From the NCBI RefSeq assembly GCF_001311375.1, contig NZ_BBAS01000002.1, positions 1 through 64,000 of the forward strand: 64,000 bases of DNA, given 5' to 3'. The notes beneath the pieces are model-generated. The model did not search any database. It was given only the letters and a program-made list of their open reading frames with translations, and was not told the origin of the DNA. Shown here piece by piece: positions 30,604 to 42,272 of the stretch (positions within the stretch are counted from its first letter, which is position 1; every line of letters begins with the position of its first letter). Source of the DNA: Limosilactobacillus equigenerosi DSM 18793 = JCM 14505. Lineage in GTDB: Bacteria; Bacillota; Bacilli; Lactobacillales; Lactobacillaceae. A program made the translations under genes and the position numbers.

Positions 30604-31400
30604 TTAATCTAATTTTAGTTCTGCACAGCTTTGGGGCGTTACCCCTGGTAGCCACTTCGCAAGCCCTCGTTGTAAATCGGACAACTCACCAGTACTATAA
30701 GCCATTAAATGGCCTTGACTAGCATTGGATAATTGCTGAGTTGCTTCAAGGTGACGTTGCACGGCTTGGACCGTCGCAATCGCTGGATCAACTAACGTTA
30801 CTTGCGGTCCAAGCACTTGTTGAATTTCAGGGGTTAAAAATGGAAAATGCGTACACCCTAAAATTAACGCTGTAATCGGTTGGTTAACTAACGGTGCTAA
30901 AGCAGTTTGAACCGCGGCTAAAGCAGCCGGGGTCCCAGTTTGACCAGTTTCGACCACCCGCACTAACGGTTGCGTCGCAAGACTAGTTACTTGAACCGTT
31001 GGATTCAGGTACGTTAATTGTTGCTCATACGCCCCGGAATGGATCGTGCTATCAGTGGCAATCACCCCAATTTGAGTGGCCCCAGTTGCGAGCGCCGCTT
31101 GGCCCCTGGTTCAATTACTCCAATCACTGGAATGGGCAAGGTTTGCCGTAACAATGGTAACGCGGCCGCCGTAGCCGTATTACATGCAATCACCATTAAC
31201 TTAACGTCATGCACAACAAAATAATTGGCAATGCGTTGCACAAACATTTGAATTGTTTCATCGGTCTTCGTTCCATACGGGAAATGTCCTTGATCACCAA
31301 TAAACATAATTGATTCACCAGGTAATTGGGCTTTTAATTGGCGCACCACTGACAAACCACCAATCCCAGAATCCATGACCCCAATTGGTCGATTATCCAT
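30604..31400 (-). CDS. murI: Glutamate racemase (frameshifted in this sequence)
   Basis: Makes D-glutamate for peptidoglycan; essential. Two cysteines do the chemistry: ACNTATAAAL near residue 75 and LGCTHFPFLTP near 188. The N-terminus shows IGVMDSGIGGLSVV. One missing G near 31101 breaks the frame (EPGAKAALATGATQIGV expected); the downstream frame then runs to the stop at 30604. Total about 265 residues, normal. The gene lies convergent to argH. Confidence 0.92.
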
Positions 31401-31446
31401 TTGGCTCCCCCTTTCAAGTTAAACTAAGTACTTCTATCATAACACA

Positions 31447-31477
31447 AACCGCCAAGGGGAGCGCTCCCTTGGCGGTT
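31447..31477 (-). terminator. Terminator between argS and murI
   Basis: AACCGCCAAGGG (31447-31458) with CCCTTGGCGGTT (31466-31477), a perfect 12-bp stem just beyond the argS stop codon; the following minus-strand sequence is TTTGTGTT. Confidence 0.8.
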
Positions 31478-31489
31478 AATTAGCTTTAA

Positions 31490-33177
31490 TTACATTTCGT
31501 CTGGTGCTTGCACGTCTAACATGAGTAACGCGTACTTAAGGACATGACTAACCGCTTGCACCACGGCTAACCGCGTATCCCGTAACGCTTCATCATCTAA
31601 AATCCGCGTATGGGCGTAGTAACGGTTAAATCGCTTGGCTAATTCTAAAGCGTACTTAGCAATCACACTCGGGTCGTAATTCTTCGCTGCCCGTTCAATT
31701 GCATCCGCGAATTGGCCCATAAAGGAAACAATTTCCCATTCAGCTTCACCAATTTGCGTTAAGTCCGTCGTGCTAAAGTCCCGTTTGTTTCCTTTCCGTA
31801 ACAGACTTTCGGCCCGGGCCCGTGAATATTGTACGTAAGGACCGGTTTCCCCTTCAAACTTCACCACTTCATCAAGATTAAAGTCGATGGCATTCCGCCG
31901 GTTGTTCTTCAAGTCATGGAAAATTACGGCACCGACCCCAACTTGCTTCGCAACTTCATCGGCGTTCGCTAACGTTGGGTTCTTTTCGGCAATTTGTTGC
32001 CGAGCAAGGCGAATTGAATCGTTCAAGACGTCTTCTAAGGAAACCACGTTCCCTTTCCGGGTGGACATCTTCTTCCCGTTCAAGCTCATTAACCCAAAAG
32101 AAATATGTTCAATTTGGTCGTACCAGTAAAGCCCATTTCCTTTAATCCAGCCCGTAATTGCTTAAAGTAGGATTCTTGTTCAGCCCCCACCACGTAAAGT
32201 GACTTCACGTGGCCATACATCCGCTTGCGGTAAAGGGCAGCCGCAATATCCCGCGTAATGTAGGTCGTTGTCCCGTTACTCTTGATAATTAACAATGGTG
32301 GTAAATCGTATTTGTCTAAGTCAACGATTTGTGCCCCTTGACTTGGCTTTAAAATGCCTTTGTTCTTTAAGAGTTGAATTGGTTCATCCATCTTTGGTGC
32401 CATGAAGGCTTCCCCAGAGTATGAATCAAAATCTACCCCTAACATGTCGTAAACCCGTTGGAAACGTTCTAAGGAAATTTCACGGAACCACTTCCATAAG
32501 CGCCGGGCTTCTTCATCCCCATTTTCCAACTTAGCAAACCATTCCCGGCCTAAGTCATCGTATTCAGGGTGATCTTCAGCTTCCTTACTAATCCGCACAT
32601 AGTATGACAACAGCGTGTTAATTGGGTCCTTGGCAATTTCATCATCGTCCCCCCACATCTTGTAGGCGGCCATCATCTTCCCAAATTGGGTTCCCCAGTC
32701 ACCAAGGTAATCAATCCGGACTGGTTGATAATATTCTTTTTCCAAAATCCGGGCAATTGCTTCCCCAATCATCGTGGAACGTAAATGCCCCATCCCCATT
32801 GGCTTGGCAATGTTTGGTGATGAGTAATCCATCGTTACATGAGCATTGTGACCGAGATTACGCCGCCCGTAGTTCGCTGGATCTTGCAAAATTTCCGTTA
32901 AAATATTAGCCCCAACTTGCCCTTGGTCCATGTAAAAGTTAATGTATGGACCGGCTTGTTCGACCTTTTGATACCCCGTTGTATCTAATTGCGCGATTAA
33001 GTCTCCGGCAATCATTTGTGGTGCTTTCCGCAAGGTCTTAGCCAAGAAAAACGTTGGGAATGCAAAGTCCCCGTGTTCACTATCCTTTGGCCGTTCAAGC
33101 TTATTTAAAATGTCATCGATGGTTAAATCCGGCAAAACCGCTTGGAGCGTTTGCGCGATTTGTAATTGTTCGTCCAT
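31490..33177 (-). CDS. argS: Arginyl-tRNA synthetase (frameshifted in this sequence)
   Basis: Charges tRNA(Arg); class I synthetase, essential. About 562 residues. The HIGH-type motif is [10 protein letters not shown] near residue 127, KMSKS is read as KKMSTRKG after the slip, and the C-terminal DALR anticodon domain ends in [15 protein letters not shown] missing base near 32139 breaks the frame; [20 protein letters not shown] is expected across it. No other defect is visible. The gene is divergent from the second rRNA methyltransferase gene. Confidence 0.94.
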
Positions 33178-33323
33178 TGGTTCCTCCGCTTATTTTCTAG
33201 CAGTTAAAACTTATTCATACCGAACTATTATACCAAGGAACTACACTGTGATTCAATCATTCTCAGCATGTCTCTTAAATTTAAGTTATAATAAAATCAT
33301 TACAAGACGAAAGGATTTTCATT

Positions 33324-34756
33324 ATGCCACAACCATTTGATCGACGGCGGCGTCCGCGGACCAGTCACCGCCCTACGCCCCCAGTGATTGTTAATCTCGG
33401 GGATCGCTTTCCCTTAACCATCAAAAAAACTTGGGGTTGAAGGCCAAGGAATTGGCTACTTCAAACACAAAGTTTGTTTTGTACCCGGCGCTCTCCCTGG
33501 CGAAGTCGTTGTTGCCGAAGTGACCAAAATTCACGAGAAATACTTAGAAGCTAAAATTCATCAACTGCGAACTCCTAGTCCGGCCCGCGTAACCCCACGA
33601 GATGCTTATGCTGGAGAAGCTGGGGGCTTTGAATTAGAACACTTAGCTTATGCTGAACAACTTAAATTTAAACGCCAAGTCGTGCTAGATAGCTTAGCTA
33701 AATTTAAACCGCGAGGCTACAAACACTATGAAGTCCGTGATACGATTCCGGCCCCCCACCCTTATGGTTACCGCAATAAAGCCCAATTCCAACTACGCCA
33801 AGTTGATGGCCACGTTGTCGCCGGCCTTTACCGCGCTAATAGCCATGACGTCATTGATATGGAAACGTGTGCGATTCAAATGCCGGCCACAATGAGAGTG
33901 ATGCGGCAACTCGTTGCTTGGATTGAAGAATTGCAACTCCCCATCTATGATGAAGCTACCAATAGTGGGATTATCAAAACTATTGCCATCCGTGAATCAG
34001 CTAGCACGAATGAAATTCAGGTTACGTTTATTACCAACAGTAAAAAAATTACCGCAAAAACGGCGCCTCATTGAACGTTTGCAAACGACTTTCCCCAACG
34101 TCGTTTCCATTATGCAAAACTTCAATCCCGGTGATACACCTCTGGTTTGGGGTGACGAAACAATGCTGTTAGCCGGGCGCCCAACCATTACCGAATCATT
34201 AATGGGCCTGGATTTTCAATTATCAGCACGCTCCTTCTTACAATTAAATCCGGAACAAACCGAGACATTGTATGAAGAAGCCGCCCAAGCGGTCGACTTA
34301 CAGCCAACCGATACGCTCATTGATGCCTACGCGGGGATTGGGACGATTGGCTTATCCCTCGCCAACCGGGTCCAACAAGTCCGCGGGATGGAGGTTATTC
34401 CAGCGGCCGTTGATGATGCCAACCACAATGCGCAATTAAACGGGATTGATAATGCTCATTACGAAGTCGGGACGGCTGAAGAATTGATGCCACAATGGCG
34501 CGCTGCCGGACTCCACTTTGATGCCTTAATTGTCGATCCACCACGGACCGGCCTTGATCAAGCCTTAATTGAACAAATTTTAGCGGAAAATCCCACTAAA
34601 TTCGCCTACGTTTCTTGTAACATGGCCACGTTGGCACGAAACCTGGCACGGCTTACCCCTACCTATCGAGTGGACTATATCCAACCGGTTGATATGATGC
34701 CCCAAACTCCACGGTGCGAAGCTGTTGTTAAATTAAGTTTAAATCCTAATGCATAA
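33324..34756 (+). CDS. 23S rRNA (uracil-5-)-methyltransferase, second copy (frameshifted twice)
   Basis: Paralogue of the rlmD at 16477-17853, about 476 residues after correction. The TRAM domain begins after an arginine-rich leader (QPFDRRRRPRTSHRP); the break there is seven A in place of six (33423-33429, IKKLGVEGQGIGYFKHK expected), and a second at an A7 near 34045 (SKKLPQKRRLIERL). Core motifs: SARSFLQLNPEQTETLYEEA, DAYAGIGTIGLSLA, DPPRTGLD, YVSCNMATLARNL. As in the first copy, the cysteines of the iron-sulfur cluster are missing. A TATAAT at 33287-33292 is a probable -10 element. Confidence 0.88.
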
Positions 34757-34758
34757 AT

Positions 34759-34798
34759 AAAAGCTGGCGAGAAATGAAAATTTCCTTGCCAGCTTTTT
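34759..34798 (+). terminator. Terminator of the second rRNA methyltransferase gene
   Basis: AAAAGCTGGC (34759-34768) with GCCAGCTTTT (34788-34797), extended by AGAAAT/ATTTCCT arms, T6 tract at the end. Confidence 0.9.
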
Positions 34799-35035
34799 TC
34801 GACGGCGCCTTGCGACCTGGATGTAACTACGTTCGCCACGCAGAAGCTAGTGCCTAACTATGACGAAGGCGCCGATCCTAGCATAGCTAGTACCAACGTC
34901 TTGTCTACGTTAGGCCACGGCTTCCCTAATGCGTGGCTCACGACCTGATACTAACTACGCTCGCTCAGCAGCACCTTAGGGCCTAACTCAAAATGACGCC
35001 GAACCTGGCTAAACCAGTTCCGACGCCATTTGTAT
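34799..35035. repeat. Intergenic array of imperfect direct and inverted repeats
   Basis: The gap between two convergent genes (about 240 bases) is not coding. It holds two related units (approximately 34812-34862 and 34938-34990, sharing CGACCTG, TAACTACG and GCCTAACT blocks), an inverted pair CGGCGCCTT/AAGGCGCCG (34804-34812 with about 34866-34874), and a hairpin near 34989-35030 with arms of about 18 bases that probably ends the cfa transcript. Confidence 0.6.
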
Positions 35036-35074
35036 CGTTACGCCAACAGGCGCTTTGATAGCTAAGCTCGCGAA

Positions 35075-36251
35075 CTATTTAGTCATATAATCTCTTGTCA
35101 TTGGCAGATTTTGACCACTTGGACCCTTGGTTAATAGGTATTGAATACAATCAATATTACCGGATTCAAATGACGCTGCACAAGCTTGGAGATATAAATC
35201 CCACATCCGCATAAAGCGTTGATCATGCGTCTTGGCAATTTCAGGACTCGCTTGTTTAAAATTCCGATCCCAAGTCTCTAACGTCTTTTGATAATGACGC
35301 CGCAACGTTTCTAAATCGGTTAACTGTAAACCGGCATCAACAATATGCCCTAAAATTTCCGTCATCCCTGGAATATAACCACCAGGGAAAATGTACTTAT
35401 TAATCCACCCGTTATAGGCACCACTCTGTTGCCGGGTAATTCCATGAATCAATGCGACCCCATTTGGGGCTAAGTATCGTTCAACCGTTTGGAAATATTC
35501 ACCCAGATTTTCCGGCCCCACATGTTCAAACATGCCGACACTCGTAATGTAATCAAACGGGGCATGATCCAATTGACGATAATCTTCCAAAATAACTTGC
35601 GCCCGATTTTCAAGTCCTTCCGCTTTAATTCGTTCGTTCACGGCGCGGGCTTGTTCTTGACTTAAAGTAATCCCGACCACTTTTAAATCATATTCTTTGG
35701 CTGCCGTAAGCATTAAAGTTCCCCAACCACACCCAATATCTAATAATGTTTGACCGGGTTGCGGATTAAGTTTCTTCAAAATATGATGTACTTTCGCCAT
35801 TTGAGCCTCTTTTAAACTTAAGTGGGGATCTTCAAAATAAGCACATGAGTACGTCATCGTTTCATCTAGCCATTGGGCGTAAAAATCATTTCCTAAATCG
35901 TAATGACTTTGAACATCTGCTTTTGACTTAGCTTGCGTATGCGTTTGTTTAGGCAAAAAGTGGCGATACTTGCTACTCCGTAAAAAAAGAATCAGCGTTT
36001 TGATATGCTGATAAAATTAACTTCTGAATTGATCCATCAATCTCAATCCGCCCATCCATATAGGCTTCTCCCAGCGTTATCGAAGCATTCTTTCGTAAGT
36101 CATTAATAGCAATCTCATCATTTAATTTAATTGCCACTTCAGGGTGACCGTTGCCACCATATTGTTCAGTTTTACCATCCGGATACGTCACTACCACCGG
36201 AATATTAAACGACTTCTTCAAAACCTGCTTTAAAACAAAATTATCAAACAT
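35075..36251 (-). CDS. cfa: Cyclopropane-fatty-acyl-phospholipid synthase (frameshifted in this sequence)
   Basis: Adds a methylene from S-adenosylmethionine to double bonds of membrane phospholipid acyl chains, a stress response in lactobacilli. About 391 residues. The N-terminal accessory region ([32 protein letters not shown]) leads to a slip at seven A (35982-35988), where six give [15 protein letters not shown]. The methyltransferase domain has [30 protein letters not shown] and [10 protein letters not shown]. The start is the ATG at 36251, preceded by GAGAGGA; the longer ORF start is not supported. Confidence 0.92.
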
Positions 36252-36375
36252 CTTACCTAATCCTCTCTCAAAAATACTATAGTTATAGTCTAGCACTTTG
36301 GAAGCGACTTCATAAGTAATTCGACCCTTAATTGTCCTAAATTAAACCAATCCTTAATAAATGTATCAAAACCTA

Positions 36376-36410
36376 AAAAAACGCCTTAGCAAAATTGCTA
36401 AGACGTTTTT
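36376..36410 (-). terminator. Terminator downstream of rpsI
   Basis: AAAAACG(C)CTTAGCAA pairs with TTGCTAAG(A)CGTTTTT across a two-base loop; T tracts on both ends, so it may serve rpsI and the cfa promoter side alike. Confidence 0.88.
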
Positions 36411-36450
36411 CATATAAGGTTGAATCGTTGGTAGATAACCAACCAATCGA

Positions 36451-36846
36451 TTAACGCTTACTAAATTGACTAGCCTTACGAGCCTTCTTAAGACCTGGCT
36501 TACGACGTTCCTTCATCCGTGGGTCCCGCGTTAAGAGACCAGCCTTCTTCAAGGCATCCCGGAAGTCAGGGTCGACTGCTAACAAGGCACGAGCAATCCC
36601 GTGACGAGTAGCACCTGCTTGACCAGCGAAACCACCACCGTTAACGTTAACTAAAACATCGTATTGACCTTCAGTCTTCGTTACACCAAATGGTTGGTTC
36701 ACGATAGCACGTAAGTTAGCGAACGGAATGTAATCTTCGATTGCGCGCCCGTTCATAGTAATTTGACCTGAACCTGGTACTAACCGAACCCGTGCGGTTG
36801 CATCCTTACGACGTCCAGTAGCACTGTATTGTACTTGTTGAGCCAA
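36451..36846 (-). CDS. rpsI: 30S ribosomal protein S9
   Basis: 131 residues, head of the small subunit; its tail contacts P-site t[23 protein letters not shown] at the start and [11 protein letters not shown] at the end are the universal signature. It lies 13 bases after rplM, the classic rplM-rpsI pair. Confidence 0.97.
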   Translation of the reverse strand: MAQQVQYSATGRRKDATARVRLVPGSGQITMNGRAIEDYIPFANLRAIVNQPFGVTKTEGQYDVLVNVNGGGFAGQAGATRHGIARALLAVDPDFRDALKKAGLLTRDPRMKERRKPGLKKARKASQFSKR

Positions 36847-36859
36847 TTCCGTTCCCTCC

Positions 36860-37303
36860 TTAGATTAAGTTCGTGATGTCTAACACTTCTGGTTGTTGTG
36901 CCGCATGCTTGTGGTTAGCATCAGCGTACACATGCAACTTCATCCCAGTCTTGCGACCAAGAGGGTTGTGTGGAAGCATCCCCTTGATAGTCTTTTCAAC
37001 CATCCGTTCTGGGGCAAGGGCCATAAATTCGGCTGCCGTCCGCTTCTTAAGACCACCTGGGTGGTTTGAGTGACGGTAGTAAATCTTTTGGCTAAGCTTC
37101 TTACCAGTTAACTTAACTTGTGCTGCATTGATCACGATGACGTTGTCACCAGTGTCAACATGAGGGGTGAAAGTTGGCTTGTTCTTACCGCGTAAGACAG
37201 ATGCTACAACTGATGCTAAACGCCCCAAAGGAACGTCCGTAGCATCAACGATGTACCACTTGCGTTCAACTTCACCAGGTTTTGCCATGTATGTCGTTCT
37301 CAC
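36860..37303 (-). CDS. rplM: 50S ribosomal protein L13
   Basis: 147 residues, an early-assembly protein of the large subunit. [20 protein letters not shown] at the N-terminus and [20 protein letters not shown] at the C-terminus are typical. I keep the GTG at 37303, which has GGAGG upstream and gives the [13 protein letters not shown] start seen in lactobacilli. It follows truA. Confidence 0.97.
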   Translation of the reverse strand: MRTTYMAKPGEVERKWYIVDATDVPLGRLASVVASVLRGKNKPTFTPHVDTGDNVIVINAAQVKLTGKKLSQKIYYRHSNHPGGLKKRTAAEFMALAPERMVEKTIKGMLPHNPLGRKTGMKLHVYADANHKHAAQQPEVLDITNLI

Positions 37304-37387
37304 GATTATGATCCTCCAATATTTGTCTTTCTTTTACAATAAATTGTGTACCGAGTAATTTATGGAAAAGAAATACCAACACTTAGT

Positions 37388-38180
37388 TTACTCGGTTTTG
37401 TTAAAATCGTCAACGGTTTTTACATTTGTTTCATCGTAATTAACGCTAACTAAATAGAGGCCGGCTGCCGGGGCAGTCATCCGAGCGGCCTGGCGATCAT
37501 GCGCGGCTAAAATGCGAGAATGTCATCCACCGGTCGTTGCCCATTACCAATTTCAAGTAAGGTCGCTACCATAATCCGAACTTGATTGTATAAAAAGCCA
37601 TTTCCTTCAAATTCAAAGATAATTTCATCATTCACATCATCGCGCACCACACTCGCATCATCAATTCGGCGAACATTACTTTTGGCTTGGCTACCGGATG
37701 CCACAAATGAAGTAAAATCATGCTCACCAATCAAATCCTGCGCGGCCTGATTCATTTTAGCGACATCAACCGGGTATTTATAATGCGACGTATAAAAGCG
37801 TTTAAACGGATCAACAAACTCGCCTTGCGCCACTCGATACCGATAGCGTTTACTGTGCGTATCATAACGAGCATGAAAATCTGGCGCCACTTGTTCAGCT
37901 TTTTCACCAAAATGTCGCGTGGTAACAGACTATTTAACGCTTTTCGCATCGATTCGTTGCTTAATTCAAATGGACAATCAAAATGCGCAACCTGATTTAA
38001 AGCGTGCACGCCCGCATCCGTCCGGCCCGAACCAATTACATGGAGCGGTGGGGTTGGATTCTTCGCAATTTTATTCACGGCAATTTTTAAGGTTTGTTCA
38101 ATCGTCCGTTTGTGAGGTTGAATTTGAAAGCCGGCAAAGCCCGACCCATCATAGGCAAAGGTAATTTTATAACGATACAT
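37388..38180 (-). CDS. truA: tRNA pseudouridine(38-40) synthase TruA (frameshifted twice)
   Basis: Isomerises uridines 38-40 in the tRNA anticodon arm. The catalytic Asp is in [12 protein letters not shown] near residue 54. The N-terminus [19 protein letters not shown] starts at 38180, next to an AGGAAAAAG site. An A run of five near 37898-37902 should be six ([16 protein letters not shown]), and a missing base near 37511 truncates the tail ([20 protein letters not shown] and GLYLVSVNY expected, ending at 37388). The corrected length is about 264 residues. It sits between ecfT and rplM, as in other lactobacilli. Confidence 0.9.
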
Positions 38181-38188
38181 CTTTTTCC

Positions 38189-38989
38189 TCACTTTCTTAA
38201 CCAAATTAGACTGCATGTTATAGCAACCATCACAATGACTAACCACGTATCAATCCGCTTCCACTGCATGATCCGATATTGACTCCGCGAAGCATCCGGG
38301 TCATAACCACGTGCTTCCATTGCCGTAGCTAATTCGTCCGCGCGTTTAAATGATCCAACCAATAATGGCACCATAATCGGCACGAGCGAGCGTAACCGAT
38401 GAACTAATCCACCTTGATTAAACCGCACCCCCCGCGCTCGTTGCGCATTCATAATGACATTAACTTCATTAAATAAAGTCGGCACAAACCGTAATGCAAT
38501 CGCAATCATCATGGTAATTTGATTGACCGGCACTTTTAACACCTTCAATGGTTTCAACAGGGCTGCCAATCCATTCGCAAGTGATAGTGAGTCCGTAGTC
38601 GCCGTAAGCGCCGTTGACACATTAATAATTAAAAAGAATCGTAAAAAAATCGTGCCACATTGCCGTAAACCATTAGCTGTAATGGTAAAAATCCACCAAT
38701 GCCAGTACACTTCCCCGCCACTTGAAAAAAAAGGAGCTGAATTAAGACCGTCATCGCAATCACAGCTAGTAACCCGCGAATGCCATGCCAATAAAATTTT
38801 AATGGAACCCGGGTCGTTAACATCGTCAGCATTAATAACCCAACTAACACTAAATTACTCAACCAATTATTGGCAATAAATACCAAGCAAACAAACCACA
38901 GACATAAAATTAATTATCCGGGCATTTAACTGATGCCACCATGATGAAATTGGCACATATGAACCAAATAAAACCTTAGTTTGCATCAT
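38189..38989 (-). CDS. ecfT: ECF transporter transmembrane subunit EcfT (frameshifted in this sequence)
   Basis: Integral membrane subunit of the energy-coupling module that drives vitamin-binding S components. Five to six hydrophobic segments. Start at 38989 or 38986, after GGAGG. The frame slips near 38905 (an extra T; NLCLWFVCLVFIANNW expected) and again at a T8 run near 38727 (LLFSSGGEVYWHWW expected). The second half is continuous and contains the coupling motifs near the end, AQRARGVRF and ATAMEARGYDP, that bind the ATPases. It overlaps ecfA2 by about 14 bases and is followed by truA. Confidence 0.88.
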
Positions 38990-39846
38990 GTCCCTCCAAT
39001 TCAGTTGCCAATTGGGTTGCTAATTGTTCCATCGTTAACGGTAGCGGCTGTAGCTGGGCGCCACTTTGCCGGGCCAAGTACGCTAATTGAACCGCGGTTG
39101 GTAACGATAATTGCCAAGTTGCTAATTGCTCCGCTTGTTCAAATAATTCCCGCGGTGGTAATCGTCGCTACTTTTCCCTCGGTTAATACAACCACTTGAT
39201 TAGCAACTTGGGCAACTAATTCCATATCATGTGTAATCATGACAATTAACATCTCTTGTTGTTGACAAGTTTGAATTAATTCTACTAATTCATGTTGCCC
39301 TTTCGGATCAAGCCCCACTGACGGTTCATCTAAGATTAAAACTTGCGGTTGCATGGCTAAAACGCCCGCAATCGCCACTCGGCGTTGTTGGCCACCAGAT
39401 AATTCGAATGGTGATTGGTCAAACAACTTGGGATTAACCTTAACTTGCTGTAAGGATTTAATTGCCCGCTGCCGCGCATCCGCTTTAGATAACCCTAAAT
39501 TTAACGGGCCAAACATTACGTCATCCAACACGGTTTCCGCAAAGAGTTGCTTTTCTGGAAATTGAAAGACATACCCAATTCCTTGGCGCCATTGATCTAA
39601 TTGTTTGGAAGTTGCTTGGCGGTCAATTATGACTTCATTCCGCTTAATTTGACCTTGTTGTGGTGACTGCAACCCGGCTAATAACTGCATTAACGTAGTT
39701 TTTCCACTCCCAGTTTGCCCAATAATGGCTGTCACTTGCCCACTTTCCATCGTTAAATCAATTCCGGATAAGGCAGGACGTGGATTAGTTTGTAGACTTG
39801 GATAAGTAAAGCCTACCTCTTGGAATTGAACTGTCGTCTTAACCAT
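38976..39846 (-). CDS. ecfA2: ECF transporter ATPase EcfA2 (frameshifted near its end)
   Basis: Second ATPase of the ECF module. Walker A GQTGSGKTT near residue 43, Q-loop VFQFPEKQLF, signature ELSGGQQRRV, Walker B VLILDEPSVGLDP and the H-loop ITHDM are all there. A single extra base near 39155 cuts the tail after TITTA; the other frame reads ELFEQAEQLATWQLSLP to a stop at 38976, giving about 290 residues. The start overlaps ecfA1 by 34 bases. Confidence 0.92.
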
Positions 39847-40649
39847 GTTTGCATTTCTCCTTGCGTCGTAATCTGAGTTGGCACCTGGATTTGATGCATT
39901 GCTAACGCCGCTTTTAACTGCGCTACTGGTGGTTGGTCAAATTGATACTGCGTTGCTAATGCCGGATCACCTAAAATTACTTGTGGTTGGCCACTTGCGA
40001 CTACTTTCCCTTGATCCATTAACACTACCCGATCTGCTAATAGCGCTTCATTCACATCATGGGTAATTGATAAAATCGCCAGGGCTTGCGTTCGTCGTAA
40101 TTCAGTAATCGTTGCCATTACCTCTTGACGCCCCACTGGATCTAACATACTTGTCGCCTCATCCAAAATGAGTAACTGAGGTGATAAGACCATCGCACCG
40201 GCTAAAGCCACCCGTTGCTTTTGACCACCACTTAATTGTTCCGGTTGACTGGCAACAAACTTTTGCATCCCCACTTTCTTTAACCATTGTGGAATCAAGC
40301 GCTGCATTACGTCCCGATCAAGCAGGTGATTTTCTAAGCCAAAAGCCAAATCATCAGCCACCGTGGCGCCAACAAATTGATTATCCGGATTTTGAAATAC
40401 CATCCCAATCTGTTGATGAATCGCATTTAAATGTTGCTCATCAACCGGAATCCCGCCAACCGTAATTGTTCCACTTGTTAATGGTAATAACCCATCAATT
40501 AAGCGAGCTAAGGTACTCTTCCCACTTCCGTTTTGACCAATTAAAGCCACCCATTCTCCTGGTTCAATGGTTAGATTAACCTGTTCCAAACTTGGTTTAA
40601 CAGCCTCGGGATATTGATATGTCACATCTTTTACTTCTACTAACGCCAT
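39813..40649 (-). CDS. ecfA1: ECF transporter ATPase EcfA1
   Basis: First ATPase of the energy-coupling module, 278 residues. Walker A GQNGSGKSTLARL near residue 41, MVFQNPDNQFVGATV, LSGGQKQRVALAGA, and LLILDEATSMLDP. I choose the ATG at 40649 (MALVEVKDVTYQYPE) because GGAGG lies 9 bases upstream; the longer start at 40670 would cover that site. The gene follows the alpha operon after about 180 bases. Confidence 0.95.
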   Translation of the reverse strand: MALVEVKDVTYQYPEAVKPSLEQVNLTIEPGEWVALIGQNGSGKSTLARLIDGLLPLTSGTITVGGIPVDEQHLNAIHQQIGMVFQNPDNQFVGATVADDLAFGLENHLLDRDVMQRLIPQWLKKVGMQKFVASQPEQLSGGQKQRVALAGAMVLSPQLLILDEATSMLDPVGRQEVMATITELRRTQALAILSITHDVNEALLADRVVLMDQGKVVASGQPQVILGDPALATQYQFDQPPVAQLKAALAMHQIQVPTQITTQGEMQTWLRRQFNSKR

Positions 40650-40831
40650 CGGCTTTTTCCTCCGTAACATATCTATTCTATCAAATTTATGCCAAAATAA
40701 AAAAAATCACTTACAACTGGGATGCGCCAAAAAGGCCTTCGAGCTAGACTAAAAGATTACTCTTCATCATCGTAGCGCTCTATATCACCAGTCATAGTGA
40801 TTCTTTATTACGTATTAAATTGAAATAGTGA

Positions 40832-41212
40832 TTAAACTAATTCTAAGATAACCATCTTAGCAGCATCACCACGACGAGGCATCGTCTTGATGATCCGTGT
40901 GTAACCACCGTTCCGATCAGCGTACTTAGGTGCAAGGTCTTCAAAAAGACTTTGTAATGCTGATTGAACCTTGATGTTGTCACCATCTTCCTTAACGTCA
41001 GCAACCACGTTGCGAACGAAGGCAGCGGCCTTACGACGTGATGCTAAATCACCACGCTTGGCCAATGTGATCATCTTGTCCATCGTCTTACGAACTTCCT
41101 TTGCCCGTGCTTCAGTCGTCGTAATTGAACCATTAACGATTAAACTCGTAGTTAAATCACGTAATAAAGCTTTCCGTTGGGAACTAGTCCGTCCTAATTT
41201 ACGGTAACTCAT
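40832..41212 (-). CDS. rplQ: 50S ribosomal protein L17
   Basis: 126 residues, last gene of the alpha operon. [20 protein letters not shown] is the universal start; the mid section [15 protein letters not shown] and the end [18 protein letters not shown] agree with the family. It binds 23S rRNA near the tunnel exit. Confidence 0.97.
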   Translation of the reverse strand: MSYRKLGRTSSQRKALLRDLTTSLIVNGSITTTEARAKEVRKTMDKMITLAKRGDLASRRKAAAFVRNVVADVKEDGDNIKVQSALQSLFEDLAPKYADRNGGYTRIIKTMPRRGDAAKMVILELV

Positions 41213-41251
41213 TAGTTCACCCTCCTTTTTAATCTATTTTATCTCTTTTGA

Positions 41252-42196
41252 TTAGTCTTCTTGGCGGAATCCAACCCCAAGATCAGCTAACTTCAACCTG
41301 ATTTCATCCAAGGACTTTTGTCCGAGGTTCCGAACCTTCATCATGTCCATTTCAGAACGTTCAGTTAAGTCCTTCACCGTTTGGATATCAGCACGCTTCA
41401 AGCAGTTGTATGACCGTACTGATAAATCAAGTTCTTCGATTGTCTTATCAAGTACCTTTTCTTGATGCGTTTCTTCACGTTCAACCATCACTTGTGTGGC
41501 TTGGGCTTCTTCCGTTAAGTTAACAAACATTGCTAAGTGATCATTTAAGATCTTAGCCGCTAAGCTAATCGCGTCTGTTGGCGTTAATGAACCATTCGTC
41601 CATACGTCTAACGTTAACTTATCGTAGTCATTACTTTGACCAACCCGTGTGTTTTCCACCGTGTAGTTTACCCGTTCAATTGGGGTATAGATTGAATCCA
41701 CTGGTAAGACCCCAATTACTGAATCAGTCATGTGAGCCTTGTTGTCGTCAGCAGATGAGTAACCACGACCCTTGTCAGCCGTCATGTTGATATGCAATTC
41801 AGCGCCATCTGCGACCGTGGCAATGTAAAGATCTGAGTTTAAAACAGTTACGTCGCTATCACCTTGGATGTCAGCGGCTGTCACAACTGCAGGACCCTTC
41901 ACATCAATTTCAAGATTCTTGGCTTCTTCACCTTCAAGCTTAAGCGCAACCTTCTTTAAGTTCAAAATGATTTGCGTAACGTCTTCCGTTACCCCATCAA
42001 CTGTACTAAATTCATGTAATACGCCATCGATTTGAATGCTCGTAATCGCTGCCCCAGGTAAGGAAGCTAACATTACGCGCCGAAGTGAATTACCTAACGT
42101 CGTCCCGTAACCACGTTCAAGTGGTTCCACAACGAACTTACCGAAGTTGTCCGTTTCTTCGATTTTATGAATGTTTGGTTTTTCGAATTCGATCAT
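41252..42196 (-). CDS. rpoA: DNA-directed RNA polymerase subunit alpha
   Basis: 314 residues. The N-terminal domain ([34 protein letters not shown]) dimerises and assembles beta and beta-prime; the C-terminal domain ([31 protein letters not shown]) contacts UP elements and activators. It follows rpsK by 77 bases and precedes rplQ. Confidence 0.98.
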   Translation of the reverse strand: MIEFEKPNIHKIEETDNFGKFVVEPLERGYGTTLGNSLRRVMLASLPGAAITSIQIDGVLHEFSTVDGVTEDVTQIILNLKKVALKLEGEEAKNLEIDVKGPAVVTAADIQGDSDVTVLNSDLYIATVADGAELHINMTADKGRGYSSADDNKAHMTDSVIGVLPVDSIYTPIERVNYTVENTRVGQSNDYDKLTLDVWTNGSLTPTDAISLAAKILNDHLAMFVNLTEEAQATQVMVEREETHQEKVLDKTIEELDLSVRSYNCLKRADIQTVKDLTERSEMDMMKVRNLGQKSLDEIRLKLADLGVGFRQED

Positions 42197-42272
42197 TCTA
42201 CTCTACTACCCCTTTCAAAACGTGAATCGCAAATATAAAGGCACCTGCCCGATTAAAACATCGTGGTGCATC

